Below, piece by piece: positions 16,918 to 26,396 of a DNA stretch of 48,562 nt. Positions within the stretch are counted from its first letter, which is position 1. Every line of letters starts with the position of its first letter. This stretch comes from Verrucomicrobiales bacterium (GTDB lineage: Bacteria; Verrucomicrobiota; Verrucomicrobiia; Limisphaerales; F1-12-MAGs170), in NCBI GenBank assembly GCA_005777315.1, contig SXMN01000098.1:1-48562 (forward strand), given 5' to 3'. Below the pieces are notes generated by a model. It did no database searches. It saw nothing but the letters and a program-made list of their open reading frames with translations, and was not told where the DNA came from. Position numbers and translations under genes: made by a program.

Positions 16918-17200
16918 ATTAGAGCGCCCGACGTGGAGAATGGAAAGCCCGGTGCAATGTTGATGCCGAGGGAGATTGCCGAGTCATTCGATTCGTCATG
17001 AATGTCACCTTGCCGATCTCGCCGACAACTCTCGAATACCCATGCGCACGATTCACTCATTCGCTTTCCACCTGTTGCGGCAAGACTCGATATGACAGCA
17101 CCATCTCCAGCCGCAACGAGACAGGTAGGACGATGCTGGCAATCCGAACCCTCCTCTCCGTTGACAATCTCACAAGGAATCGGCTCAACTTTCGCACCAG

Positions 17201-18991
17201 ATGAAAAAACTCCTACCTGTCCTCATTGCTGTTGTCTTGCTGCCAGGATGCCAGAACATCGACCACAAACCGGCTCCATCGAAACAGGCGAGCAGTTCCA
17301 TGTCCGCCATCGGTAAGGTTTTCGAGGATTACCACGAAGAGCGCCTGAAGCTTTATCCGCAGGAAGCGACGATGGCCGGGGACAACCGGTATGATGATTT
17401 GCTGCCGAACAATCTGACGGACTCGAATCGATCCAACCTTGCGGCGTTTTACCGCAAATATCTCACGGCTTTGAGCCGGTTTGATCGCGGTGGGTTGTCC
17501 GCGGATGAGCAGATGAGCCACGATGTTCTGAAGTGGGAGTGCGAGATCAACCTGAAACAACTCCAGTTCCCCACGCACCTGCTGCCGATCAATCAATTCG
17601 AGTCGCTGCATCTCCAGATCGGCCAGTGGGCGGGCGGGACATCCGCCCAGCCTTTCAAAACGGTCCGCGATTATGAGAACTGGTTGAAGCGGCTGGACGC
17701 GTTCACCGAGTGGTGCGGCGTTGCGGTATCCAGAATGCGCGAGGGAATGAAACGTGGTTATGTCCTTCCCAAGCCCCTAATCGAAAAGGTCGTTCCGCAG
17801 ATGGCGGATCTGGCGAAGGGCCCGGTGGAGACTCACGTCTTTTACGGGCCGATCAAATTCATTCCGTCGAGCATTTCCACCACGGACCGGACGCGATTGA
17901 CCACCGCTTACGCGGAGAAGATCCGTGAAAAGATTATTCCAGCCTTCAGCCATTTGCAGGAGTTCTTCAGCAAGGAATACTTACCGGCGGGACGGACATC
18001 ATCGGGGATTTCCGAGATTCCGAATGGCCGCGAGTATTATAAACTCCAGATCCAGACTTACACGACCACCGATCTGTCCGCCGATGAGGTATTCCAGCTC
18101 GGTGAGCGGGAGGTCAAACGGCTGTTGGAGGAGATGGAAAAAGTCAGGAAGACCGTGGGCTTCCAGGGAGACATGAAGGCATTCTTCGATCACGTCCGCA
18201 CGAAGAAGGAGCTGATACCTTTCAAGGAACCGCAACAGGTGATCGACAATTTCAACGCGATTCATCGGAAGATGCAGCCGGCGTTGAACCGGCTGTTCAA
18301 TCTCGTGCCCAGGACGAAGTTCGAGGTCCGGAGAACGGAGGCATTTCGCGAGGCGTCCGCGAGCGCGGAATACATGCAGGGCTCGGTTGATGGCACGCGT
18401 CCCGGCATCTTCTACGTACCGATTCCGACCATTGCCGAATCCAACCTTTACTCCGACGAAGACTGGTTCCTGCACGAGGCGAGTCCCGGCCATCATTACC
18501 AGATTTCGCTGCAACAGGAGAATTCCAGGCTGCCGCAGTTCAGGCGCACGCTTTGGTACAGCGCCTACGGTGAAGGTTGGGCGCTGTATTGCGAATCTCT
18601 CGGGAAGGAACTTGGCCTCTATGATGATCCTTATCAGTACTTCGGGATGTTAAGCGCCGAGATGCACCGGGCCATCCGGCTTGTGGTGGATACCGGCATC
18701 CACGCGAAGGGATGGACGCGGGAACAGGCGATCAGGTATTCGCTCGATCACGAAGCCGAGTCGGAGGCCAGCATCGTGGCGGAAATCGAACGTTACATGG
18801 CGTGGCCGGGACAAGCGCTTTCTTACAAGGTCGGCCAATTGAAGATCCGCGAGTTGCGCGCCCGCGCGGAAAAGGAACTCGGAGGACGGTTCGACATTCG
18901 GGAGTTCCACGACCGCGTGCTCGAATCCGGCTGTCTGCCGCTGAGGGTTCTGGAGCAGAAGATCGATCGCTGGATTCGGGAGAAGCGATAA
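17201..18991 (+). CDS. DUF885-family lipoprotein (putative metallopeptidase)
   Basis: The 596-residue protein has a lipobox (VVLLPGCQN) with the acylated cysteine near residue 17, so it is probably anchored in a membrane. Residues 50-570 match DUF885. The motif HEASPGHH (425-432) in EDWFLHEASPGHHYQ is the zinc-like H-E-x-x-P-G-H signature, and the later GWALYCESLGKELGL and RLVVDTGIHAKGWT are conserved family blocks. Relation to M32-type peptidases is known for the family; the natural substrate is unknown. It is convergent to the ThuA operon. Confidence 0.88.
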   Translation: MKKLLPVLIAVVLLPGCQNIDHKPAPSKQASSSMSAIGKVFEDYHEERLKLYPQEATMAGDNRYDDLLPNNLTDSNRSNLAAFYRKYLTALSRFDRGGLSADEQMSHDVLKWECEINLKQLQFPTHLLPINQFESLHLQIGQWAGGTSAQPFKTVRDYENWLKRLDAFTEWCGVAVSRMREGMKRGYVLPKPLIEKVVPQMADLAKGPVETHVFYGPIKFIPSSISTTDRTRLTTAYAEKIREKIIPAFSHLQEFFSKEYLPAGRTSSGISEIPNGREYYKLQIQTYTTTDLSADEVFQLGEREVKRLLEEMEKVRKTVGFQGDMKAFFDHVRTKKELIPFKEPQQVIDNFNAIHRKMQPALNRLFNLVPRTKFEVRRTEAFREASASAEYMQGSVDGTRPGIFYVPIPTIAESNLYSDEDWFLHEASPGHHYQISLQQENSRLPQFRRTLWYSAYGEGWALYCESLGKELGLYDDPYQYFGMLSAEMHRAIRLVVDTGIHAKGWTREQAIRYSLDHEAESEASIVAEIERYMAWPGQALSYKVGQLKIRELRARAEKELGGRFDIREFHDRVLESGCLPLRVLEQKIDRWIREKR

Positions 18992-19079
18992 ACGCAGCGC
19001 GATCTGAGCGCGCGATCCGTCAGGGCAGCATCGGAAGGCTATCTGGGGCCGAAAACCGCGCCCCCTCGGTGGATGCTCG

Positions 19080-20294
19080 CTAGCGCTTCGCCGTCCAGGT
19101 CGCTTCGAACTCGCCAAGCGTCATCGTGCCTTTCATCGAGTTCTTGTCTTCGATCTTGCCTGTGTAAGAACACACCGTCTTCTCGCCCTGCATCTCGACT
19201 TCAAACTTCCAACGAACTTCATTGTTCTTCTGATTCACCGATCCAGTGACGTGAGCCTCTCCCAGGCCGCCCTTGTAATCGCCGATCAAGTTCTGACCCG
19301 CATGCACAAGCTTGAACGTGGGATTGTAAGTCGCGTCCTGTGTCTGCACCGTGACATTCCAAGCTCCCGTCAGATTGGGCGCATCCGCTGGCACGCCTTT
19401 GGGATCGAGGTTCAGCGCCAGTTCCTCCGGTGAGACGACGGATTCGACGCCGTTCGCCGGCACATCAACCTTGGCGATCCAGAGCAGCGCGTTCAGGACG
19501 GCCTTGCGCTGGTTGTCATTGACCCAGTTCACATGCTTGTGCCCGCCGGTGAAACCGAAGCCGCGCCCGCCATCAGGCCGCTCGAAGGTCCACATCATCG
19601 TTTCCTCTCGACCCTTCGCTTCCTGGATGTGTTTGTAAGGCCCAGGAGGATAAACGTAAGGCCCGTTGCGAACCTGGTCGGACGGTTTATCGACGAGAAT
19701 GTGAGTCAGCCCTTTGGTGTCGGCAGGCCAGCGCATGTTGAAGTACCATTCGTCAAGCAACGCAAAGGGCTTCACGCCACGCGCGACCGGATGGTTCGGG
19801 AACTTCTGATAATTTGGAATCCACATCGGATTGACGGAGTAGGCGTGCTCGTAATGTCCGCCGATCCATTGCAGGAGCTGCGGGCCGCCGTTCGTGCTCG
19901 GAATTTCCACGCCGTAATGCGCGCAGCCGAGACCCACTCCACGCTTCACAAGACCTTCCATCACCTTCGAGTGATCGCGAACCAACAAGGGATGTCCGCC
20001 GCCACCGTCTGCGTAAATCAGCACCGCAGCCGCGCCATCAAGGGCCGCGTGATCATCCACGACGTTGCCGCCCTCAACCTTGCTTGGCCAGCCGTTCGAG
20101 TAAACGAACGTCTTGATGCCCGGAACTCCGGCGAGGCTCTTTTGCAGCAACAGGCAACCCGCTCGAAATTCATGGTCGCCAGGCCCGTGACTCTTGCCGC
20201 CAGCGATGAGAACGATCTTTTTGTCGGCGCCCGCTGAATCGACAACCGAAGCGACAAGCAAAGCCAACAGTGCGGCAAAACGATGAGTGCTCAT
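19080..20294 (-). CDS. ThuA-like protein fused to a beta-barrel domain
   Basis: The 404-residue protein has a signal peptide (about 1-23), a ThuA-like class I amidotransferase-like domain (about 25-270; KKIVLIAGGKSHGPGDHEF, then GLGCAHYGVE and GRGFGFTGGHKHVNW), a short linker and a C-terminal beta domain (about 310-404) with GAWNVTVQTQDATYNPTFKL, similar to small lipocalin-like domains. ThuA takes part in trehalose and 3-keto-disaccharide use in rhizobia. Its ATG overlaps the stop of the second ThuA gene (ATGA), so it is last in the operon that runs from 23074 down. The C-terminal domain is absent from the second copy. Confidence 0.85.
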   Translation of the reverse strand: MSTHRFAALLALLVASVVDSAGADKKIVLIAGGKSHGPGDHEFRAGCLLLQKSLAGVPGIKTFVYSNGWPSKVEGGNVVDDHAALDGAAAVLIYADGGGGHPLLVRDHSKVMEGLVKRGVGLGCAHYGVEIPSTNGGPQLLQWIGGHYEHAYSVNPMWIPNYQKFPNHPVARGVKPFALLDEWYFNMRWPADTKGLTHILVDKPSDQVRNGPYVYPPGPYKHIQEAKGREETMMWTFERPDGGRGFGFTGGHKHVNWVNDNQRKAVLNALLWIAKVDVPANGVESVVSPEELALNLDPKGVPADAPNLTGAWNVTVQTQDATYNPTFKLVHAGQNLIGDYKGGLGEAHVTGSVNQKNNEVRWKFEVEMQGEKTVCSYTGKIEDKNSMKGTMTLGEFEATWTAKR

Positions 20295-21250
20295 TTCTTT
20301 TCTCCCACGGTTGGACTGATGAAGGATTCTGATTTCGGCGCCTTGACCGCTGGCGAGGCAGCCGCCTTCTTCTTCTCCTTGTCATCCAGATTTTGTTTCA
20401 AGTCGTCCACGGTGACGGTCGATTGAACACCGTTCGCAGGCACTTCAACCTTGGCGACCCAGAGCAATGCATTAAGCACGACCTTGCGGAAATTGTCGTC
20501 GCCCCAGTTCTTGTGAAAATGTCCGCCAGTGAATCCGAAACCGCGCCCGCCGTTCGGACGATCAAAGGCCCAGGCAACGTGTTGAGTCTCGCCCTTGGCG
20601 ATCGCTTCACGCACGGCGGGATTGCCGCTGTGCGGACCATCGGGGCGGTCCAGTGTCTTGGCGGGAGGCAGCGCGCTTAGGATGGGAGTGACTCCCTTCA
20701 TCCCGTCCGCGAACCGCATGTGATAGTACCACTCGTCATTGACCTTGAACGGCTGGACTCCACGGGTGATGGGATGCTTCGGCAGATTGGTGAATTCAGC
20801 GGTCCAGTGCGGATTCACGGACCAATGCATCTCGAAATAACCACCCATCCATTGCAGGAATTCAGCACCGCCCTTTTCCTTTGGAACTTCCACACCGTAA
20901 TGTCCGCACGCAAAACCCACGGCCTTGTCCATCAGTTTGCCGAGGGTCTTCAGATTTCCACCTTGGATCGCCGGGTGCCTGCCACCTCCGTCTGAATAGA
21001 TGAACACGGCGGATGCGCCTTCAAAAATGCTCTCGTCCTTCGGCCAGCCATCGAGCGTCAAAACCGGTTTCACGCCCGGCACCGAATCCAGGCATTTCTT
21101 GATCAGGCTGCAACCCGCCTTGAATTCGTGCTCACCAGCGCCGTGACTCTGCGAACCGGCAATGATCACGATCTTCTTGTCGGCCGCGCACAATGCGGCT
21201 GTGGTCAGCGCGAACGCGAATCCCAATGCGAACAGTCGAAGCGTGCTCAT
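20291..21250 (-). CDS. ThuA-like domain protein
   Basis: The 319-residue protein has a signal peptide (about 1-22) and a ThuA domain: KKIVIIAGSQSHGAGEHEF, then GFACGHYGVEVPKEKGG, NDEWYYHMRF and RGFGFTGGHFHKNWGDD. It ends in KSESFISPTVGEKK, nearly the tail of the DUF1080 protein before it (KTEGFISPTAGERK). Start and stop overlap neighbours by ATGA on both sides, so translation is coupled. It shares with the next ThuA gene the segment VEVPANGVQS. Likely an extracytoplasmic enzyme of keto-sugar breakdown. Confidence 0.86.
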   Translation of the reverse strand: MSTLRLFALGFAFALTTAALCAADKKIVIIAGSQSHGAGEHEFKAGCSLIKKCLDSVPGVKPVLTLDGWPKDESIFEGASAVFIYSDGGGRHPAIQGGNLKTLGKLMDKAVGFACGHYGVEVPKEKGGAEFLQWMGGYFEMHWSVNPHWTAEFTNLPKHPITRGVQPFKVNDEWYYHMRFADGMKGVTPILSALPPAKTLDRPDGPHSGNPAVREAIAKGETQHVAWAFDRPNGGRGFGFTGGHFHKNWGDDNFRKVVLNALLWVAKVEVPANGVQSTVTVDDLKQNLDDKEKKKAAASPAVKAPKSESFISPTVGEKK

Positions 21251-22089
21251 TTTCGTTCCCCTGCCGTCGGGCTGATGAAGCCTTCAGTTTTCGGAGCGCT
21301 CACTCCAGATGTCTTTTCCTCGGCTCGGCGCTTTCTCAACGCAAGATCCTTGATCCGAATATTCTTGAACTGAACGGTCATGGCCGGGCCCGTATGAATC
21401 TGGAGCGCCAGGATACCCGTCTTTGCGGCCTTTGATTCCTGCTCATCCACGACGTCGATGGTCTGAACTCCGTTGATGAAATGCTGCAGATGGTTGCCGC
21501 GCGCGATCACCACATAATCATTCCAGTCCTCATTCTTGATCTTCGCCTGAATGTCATCCGATTCGCCGACCTTGCCCACCACTTCGACCTTGGTCTGCTT
21601 CTCTTTCTTTCCATTCTTCTGAACCTCCACCTCCTTGATCACGGTCTTCTGTCCGCGCTGCGCGAGGATGCCGCGTCCGCGTTCCTCGTAGAGAATGCCG
21701 GAATAAGTCTTCCCCGCCTCGAAGTCCGCCTGGTAACCGGCAACTATCGGTCCAAACTTCCCCGCCTCCGTGACCTTGCTGCGGTATTGGATGCCGGAGT
21801 TGCCTCCCACAATCTTGTAAGAAAGGCGCAGCTCAAAATCCCCGACCTCGCCACCTTTCCAGACCAGAAACGTATTGTGCGTGATCTTGGAGTCTCCATC
21901 GCTCCCGGTCTTTCCGAGGATCGCTCCATCCTGCACGGACCAAAGCGTGGTATTGCCCTCCCATCCATTCAGATCCTTTCCGTTGAAAAGATTCTTGAAG
22001 CCGGCCTCCGCGCCAACGGTTCGGATTGGATTGAGGAAGGCCGCGCACGCAAACGTGGCGGCAGCAAACAATGAGATTTTGGAATTCAT
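21247..22089 (-). CDS. DUF1080 (3-keto-disaccharide hydrolase-like) protein
   Basis: The protein of about 280 residues has a signal (about 1-27), then GFKNLFNGKDLNGWEGN, the classic DUF1080 start, with FELRLSYKIVGGNSGIQYRS and MTVQFKNIRIKDL near the end. DUF1080 has a concanavalin-like beta-sandwich fold, and members hydrolyse 3-keto-glucosides. The middle has a Lys/Glu-rich insertion (about 165-190, KKEKQTKVEV). The tail KTEGFISPTAGERK is shared with the next ThuA protein. I start at 22089 (MNSKIS), where the signal peptide begins; an upstream GTG at 22128 adds 13 residues. It fits between the epimerase and the ThuA genes. Confidence 0.88.
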   Translation of the reverse strand: MNSKISLFAAATFACAAFLNPIRTVGAEAGFKNLFNGKDLNGWEGNTTLWSVQDGAILGKTGSDGDSKITHNTFLVWKGGEVGDFELRLSYKIVGGNSGIQYRSKVTEAGKFGPIVAGYQADFEAGKTYSGILYEERGRGILAQRGQKTVIKEVEVQKNGKKEKQTKVEVVGKVGESDDIQAKIKNEDWNDYVVIARGNHLQHFINGVQTIDVVDEQESKAAKTGILALQIHTGPAMTVQFKNIRIKDLALRKRRAEEKTSGVSAPKTEGFISPTAGERK

Positions 22090-22228
22090 GTTGATATATT
22101 TGATCTGTAACCGAATTGACGGATGCAAACTCTGACGGAATCTCGATGCGACGGATTCACCGACGCAGCTTCCACGCGGACGGGCCTTCGGACGCCCTGT
22201 TCCGCGGGAAGCAAAGTGGAAACACTTC

Positions 22229-23074
22229 TCAGGCGAAGACTCGCTTGAGAAACTTGATGCCTTTGACCGCGATCTCGTCCCGCGTCGGCTCCATCCGGCG
22301 CCAGATTGCCGCGGCGCGCGCGATCACTTTGACATCGGTGGTGAACGACTCGATCACCACGTCACCGTCGTACTTGATCTTCCTGAGCGCGGCGACGATC
22401 GGCTTCCAATCGATGTGGTCATTGCCCGGCGTGCCGCGATCACTGCCGCAGGCGTGGAAGTGGCCGAGCAATTTGCCCGCCTTCAGGATGGCCTTGCCCT
22501 GGTTCTTCTCCTCGATGTTCATGTGGAAAGTATCGAGGTGCAGCTTCACGTTCTTGGCGCCGACGGCCTTGATGAGCTTCAACCCCTGATCGCAGGTGTT
22601 GAGGAAGTCCGTCTCGAAGCGGTTGAGCGGCTCGATGCAGATCTGACGCTCGCGCGCCGCCGCATACTTCGCCAGCTCCTTGAGATTCTTCACCACGAGA
22701 GCCCATTGTTGCTTCTGCGCGGCGGGTTCCTCGGCGTCTGCGCGGCCAACCACCGAATAGACCGGCCCGATCAGCGACGGGCAGCCAAGCACCACCATCT
22801 GATCAATGAGCGCCTTGCAGTAATCCATCGCGGTCTTCTGATCCTCCGCCGATCCGCGCAAATCCCGGCCCGGCCCCATGCAGGCGCAGATCGATCCACA
22901 CTCAAGCCCATGCTTGTCGAGTTCGGCTTTCACGTGCGCCGGATCAATGTGTGAAGGATCTTCGACAGGTATTTCAATGGAGGTGAAACCCCATTTCTTG
23001 AATGTCTTGAACAGCTTTGTGCTGTCGTTTGTGAATGGAGATGCGAATAGAAAAGTATTTATGCCAAATCTCAT
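22229..23074 (-). CDS. D-tagatose/D-psicose 3-epimerase-like enzyme
   Basis: Starting at 23074 (MRFGINTFLFASPF) the protein is 281 residues and has no signal, so it is cytoplasmic. Metal ligands fit the ketose 3-epimerase family: EPLNRFETDFLNT (glutamate), LHLDTFHMNIEE (aspartate), HACGSDRGTPGNDHIDW (histidine) and VIESF (last glutamate). An upstream extension to 23272 lacks features. It probably processes keto-sugars released by the exported DUF1080 and ThuA proteins, which follow in the same orientation. The 139 bases to the DUF1080 gene could hold a promoter or simply a leader. Confidence 0.87.
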   Translation of the reverse strand: MRFGINTFLFASPFTNDSTKLFKTFKKWGFTSIEIPVEDPSHIDPAHVKAELDKHGLECGSICACMGPGRDLRGSAEDQKTAMDYCKALIDQMVVLGCPSLIGPVYSVVGRADAEEPAAQKQQWALVVKNLKELAKYAAARERQICIEPLNRFETDFLNTCDQGLKLIKAVGAKNVKLHLDTFHMNIEEKNQGKAILKAGKLLGHFHACGSDRGTPGNDHIDWKPIVAALRKIKYDGDVVIESFTTDVKVIARAAAIWRRMEPTRDEIAVKGIKFLKRVFA

Positions 23075-23243
23075 AATGCGTGGCGAGGAACCTAGTAAAA
23101 CATTGCGCGGAGTCAAAGGGATTTGCTGACTCGTGGCGACCTTTGCCAGCGCAGGAGTTTGGCTGCCACGAAGGCGTGAAGAAAATAGAACCGACTTACT
23201 ACTCGCTTCGAAGTATCTATTTATTACCTGCGGCGGACTGACG

Positions 23244-23881
23244 TCAGGACTTCTTGCGACGCCAGAAGGCAAAAGCGATCAACCCCACAGCGGTGGCCAA
23301 GCCGTAGTCAGCCGGCTCCGGGACTGCCGTTGCATCCACGGCACCCATAGCTCGGAAGGCTCCTGAGCCAGAATTGAACCAGGCTCCCGAAGAGTCGTTG
23401 TAAACTGGAAGGACGGCTGCCATATCCCAAGTGCCGCCGTTGGGCCGATCAAAGCCATTACCGGACGCTGTTGCGCTCAAGCTATAATGCCCTGAAGGTG
23501 CAGACCAAATGCGTAGGATGTGCTAGGATCCAGCGTGAAGGAAATGTTTGGTACGAATGCCACATCGCCCAACGTGCCTCCAATCGACCCATGTGAAAAT
23601 GAAACCAAAGCACTTCCGCTTGGTAAATTATTTCCATCAGCAAGGTAAAGTTCCCCTGTCAAAGTACCAGCTATATTTTCCCGTATATTAACCGTGATAG
23701 CGCTAAGGGTATAGCTTGACGCGTCAGTGGCAAATGACATCCCAAGCTTAAGAGGACCTGCTATTGTTAAAGTTGCTGCGGAAGGTTGGGTGAGGGTAGT
23801 GACGAAGACCGAGGCATGAACGCAACTCGATCCACTAACCGCAGCAGTAATGAGGCTGAGAAGAACGGGGAAACATTTCAT
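23244..23881 (-). pseudogene. PEP-CTERM protein gene split by a frameshift
   Basis: The first frame (23881 to 23477) encodes a signal peptide and a choice-of-anchor-R-like beta domain (LSAITVNIRENIAGTLTGEL, then FTLDPSTSYAF) and stops at a TGA. The second frame (from about 23520 down to 23244) continues with SAPSGHYSLSATASGNGFDR and ends in VPEPADYG, a hydrophobic helix and WRRKKS, a complete PEP-CTERM sorting signal. The two fit one protein of about 210 residues broken by a single-base shift between about 23480 and 23525. It is either a real mutation, a sequencing error or a slippery site. Intact, the protein would be processed by an exosortase system. Confidence 0.75.
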
Positions 23882-24198
23882 AAGCTTACATATTGCAGGT
23901 AGTTATCTAGGCTTTACTAGCGTTGGTAGCAAACAACTTGTTGACATTCAAAGGGTTCAAGTGCAAGGCAAATCCTCCCGAAAATCTTCCTGAAATTAAG
24001 ACAACCGTTAGTGAACACCGCTAGTCACGGAGGTTGGATGCACAAGCTCCGTTTCCATCAACGTATCGAGCACTTTTATCTGGCGATGCCTCCACAAAAC
24101 ACCTGGAACGATTCCTATGATTTTGTGTTCATTAGCGGCCAAGGATACTTACAAGTTTAGGATCAGCCGTGACCCACGCGCGAAGCCGCCAATCTCCC

Positions 24199-24615
24199 TC
24201 ACTGAAATGTCGGCTCCAGCTTCTTGATCCGGCCATACACCGGCGAGGTTGTCACGACGCGCGCCTTCACGAGTTGAAAAACCCGCTTTGCTTCGATCGG
24301 ATCCGTGCGGCTCAATAGAACCACATAATCCAGCTCGATATCCGCCAGCTTGGGGTCGCGAATGGAGCGTCCGTAGTTGGCAAGGAAGGTTCTGAGGCCG
24401 GCGGCGCCTTGTTTCTCGGCGGCTGCCAGTGCCGGCTCGTAGGCCGGAGGCATGCCTTCCAGAGTTGCGCCGGCCGGGGCTGGTTGAGACTCGCCGTTTG
24501 AATACTGGCTGCCGGAAGGATTGGTCTGGCGCTCAGCGTTGCTGTACTGGCGCAGCAAGCCTCGCATCAGATAGAAGACTGCCGCGACAATCGCTATGAC
24601 GATCAGGGCCTTCAT
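24199..24615 (-). CDS. small membrane-anchored protein of unknown function
   Basis: The 138-residue product has one N-terminal membrane helix (ALIVIAIVAAVFYLMRGLL), then a low-complexity stretch (about 24-50, rich in S, N, Q and P) and a helical domain with KQGAAGLRTFLANYGRSIRD and DPIEAKRVFQLVKARV. The ATG overlaps the murA stop, so the two are coupled. I do not recognise the family. The 317-base stretch 23882-24198 downstream is lower in GC and shows no gene. Confidence 0.65.
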   Translation of the reverse strand: MKALIVIAIVAAVFYLMRGLLRQYSNAERQTNPSGSQYSNGESQPAPAGATLEGMPPAYEPALAAAEKQGAAGLRTFLANYGRSIRDPKLADIELDYVVLLSRTDPIEAKRVFQLVKARVVTTSPVYGRIKKLEPTFQ

Positions 24616-25874
24616 GTTTCCTGCACACGTTCGATCTTTGCTCCGAGCCCGCGCAGCTTGTCATCGATGTTTTCGTAGCCGCGATCCAGATGATAAATAC
24701 GTTTCACCAGAGTTTGTCCTCGTGCAACCATCCCGGCGATGACCAGCGCGGCGGAAGCTCGCAGATCACTCGCCATGACAGCAGCGCCGCTCAACGGTGC
24801 CCCACCCTTCACAATCGCACTTGGCCCTTCGATGGCAATATCCGCGCCAAGACGAGCCATCTCGCTGACGTGCATGAAGCGTGATTCGAAAACCCGCTCG
24901 GTGATGATGCTGATCCCGTTGGTCAACATCATCAGCGCCATCATCTGTGCCTGGCAATCCGTCGGGAAACCCGAGTATGGCAGCGTCGTGATATCGACCG
25001 GCTTCAAGGAGCGCCCGCGCGAGACGACCAGCGATGGCCCCTTGCGCTCCACCTTCACCCCGGCCTCGCGCAGTTTGTCCAACACCGCGTGCATGTGATC
25101 CGTCCGCGCACCGTGGATTGTTACTTCTCCATCCGTCGCCGCCGCTGCGATGGCAAACGTCGCCGCCTCGATGCGATCCGGGATGACGTCGTGCTCCGCG
25201 CCATGCAACTCCTTCACACCCGTAATGGTAATCGTTGGACTTCCGATTCCGGAAATCTTCGCGCCCATCGCATTCAAGAAGTTGGCCACATCCATGACCT
25301 CGGGTTCGCACGCCGCGCTCTCAATGATCGTGACCCCTTCGGCGAGCGTCGCCGCCATCATCACATTGGCGGTGCCAAGCACCGTCGGCCCGGCTCGACC
25401 GCCGAGGAATAAATCCGCCCCGATAAGCTTCGGCGCCTTTGCCAGAATGTAGCCGCTGTCGATGGTCACCTTCGCACCCAGCGCCTTGATGCCCTTCAAA
25501 TGCAGATCCACAGGCCGGGAGCCGATGACACAACCGCCGGGCAGCGAGACCTTGGCCTTGTGCAACCGCGCCAGCAGCGGCCCGAGGATGCAGATCGAGC
25601 CGCGCATCTTGCGGATCAAATCGTAATCGCCCACGCCATTGAGTTTCGCCGCGCGGACCGTGAGCGTGCCGTCGGCGATCTTCACTTCCGCGCCAAGAGA
25701 TTTGAGGATCTCCGCCATGAAGGTGACGTCGCTCAGTTTGGGCACACGCCGGATGACACACTCCTCCCCGGTCAACAACGTGGCCGCCATGATTGGCAGC
25801 ACTGCGTTCTTCGCCCCGCTCACCGTCACATCACCGTGCAACGGCGTCCCGCCCTTGATCAACAAACTATCCAT
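24612..25874 (-). CDS. murA: UDP-N-acetylglucosamine 1-carboxyvinyltransferase
   Basis: The 420-residue protein has full length and the known motifs. GAKNAV holds K22 and N23, KMRGSICILGPLLARL follows, and LPGGCVIGSRPVDLHLKG carries the catalytic cysteine C115, the fosfomycin target. GRAGPTVLGTANVMMAA and YSGFPTDCQAQMMALMML are family blocks. It adds enolpyruvate to UDP-GlcNAc, the first committed step of peptidoglycan synthesis. The start is supported by an AGAGGA site eight bases upstream. The Cys form is normal for most bacteria. Confidence 0.97.
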   Translation of the reverse strand: MDSLLIKGGTPLHGDVTVSGAKNAVLPIMAATLLTGEECVIRRVPKLSDVTFMAEILKSLGAEVKIADGTLTVRAAKLNGVGDYDLIRKMRGSICILGPLLARLHKAKVSLPGGCVIGSRPVDLHLKGIKALGAKVTIDSGYILAKAPKLIGADLFLGGRAGPTVLGTANVMMAATLAEGVTIIESAACEPEVMDVANFLNAMGAKISGIGSPTITITGVKELHGAEHDVIPDRIEAATFAIAAAATDGEVTIHGARTDHMHAVLDKLREAGVKVERKGPSLVVSRGRSLKPVDITTLPYSGFPTDCQAQMMALMMLTNGISIITERVFESRFMHVSEMARLGADIAIEGPSAIVKGGAPLSGAAVMASDLRASAALVIAGMVARGQTLVKRIYHLDRGYENIDDKLRGLGAKIERVQET

Positions 25875-26396
25875 GAATTCATCCTCTTAAGAAATTCTCC
25901 AGCACAAGACCGAACGCGGGCTCATCAAGGCAGTTGCTCCAGCAATTGCACCGGTCACAGTGAATGCAGTCCCCTGCCCCACCCGCGCCGCGTCCGCTCG
26001 ATACGGATTCAATGTCTCAACTGCTCCCACCCAATTCAACAACGAATGACTGGGAACCCGCCTTGCAGGCTTGCCAGTCCATCTCGAAGCCGTTGGTAGC
26101 GGTTGGCGCGCTGCGACAACTCCGCCCGCGTTCAGCGGGCGGTCCACGATGTTTTAGGCCCCTTGGTAGCGCTACTCGCCGCAGCGCGACGAGTCCTACC
26201 TCCAACAACTCCGCGATGAACGGCTGGCTTGCCGCCAACCGATTCTCACGACCTCAGAGGTCAATGCCAGAGACTTCAACGGTTCCTCTGTCTCGATCCC
26301 GTACACCTGGCCGTCGAATTCGCCTAATCTCGTGACAACCCGGCGGCTACGGACCCGCACCGTCGCCGCAAATCGTCCATCCGCCGAGGCCGGAGC
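25875..26396. other. gene-free region with repeats upstream of murA
   Basis: No coding frame stands out. CCGCCCGC and GCGGGCGG (26122-26142) form a perfect 8-bp stem. GGTAGCGCTACTCGCCGC with the later GACGAGTCCTACC is a second imperfect palindrome near 26165-26203. Both look like dispersed repeats. The murA promoter must lie here, but I cannot place it. Confidence 0.4.
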
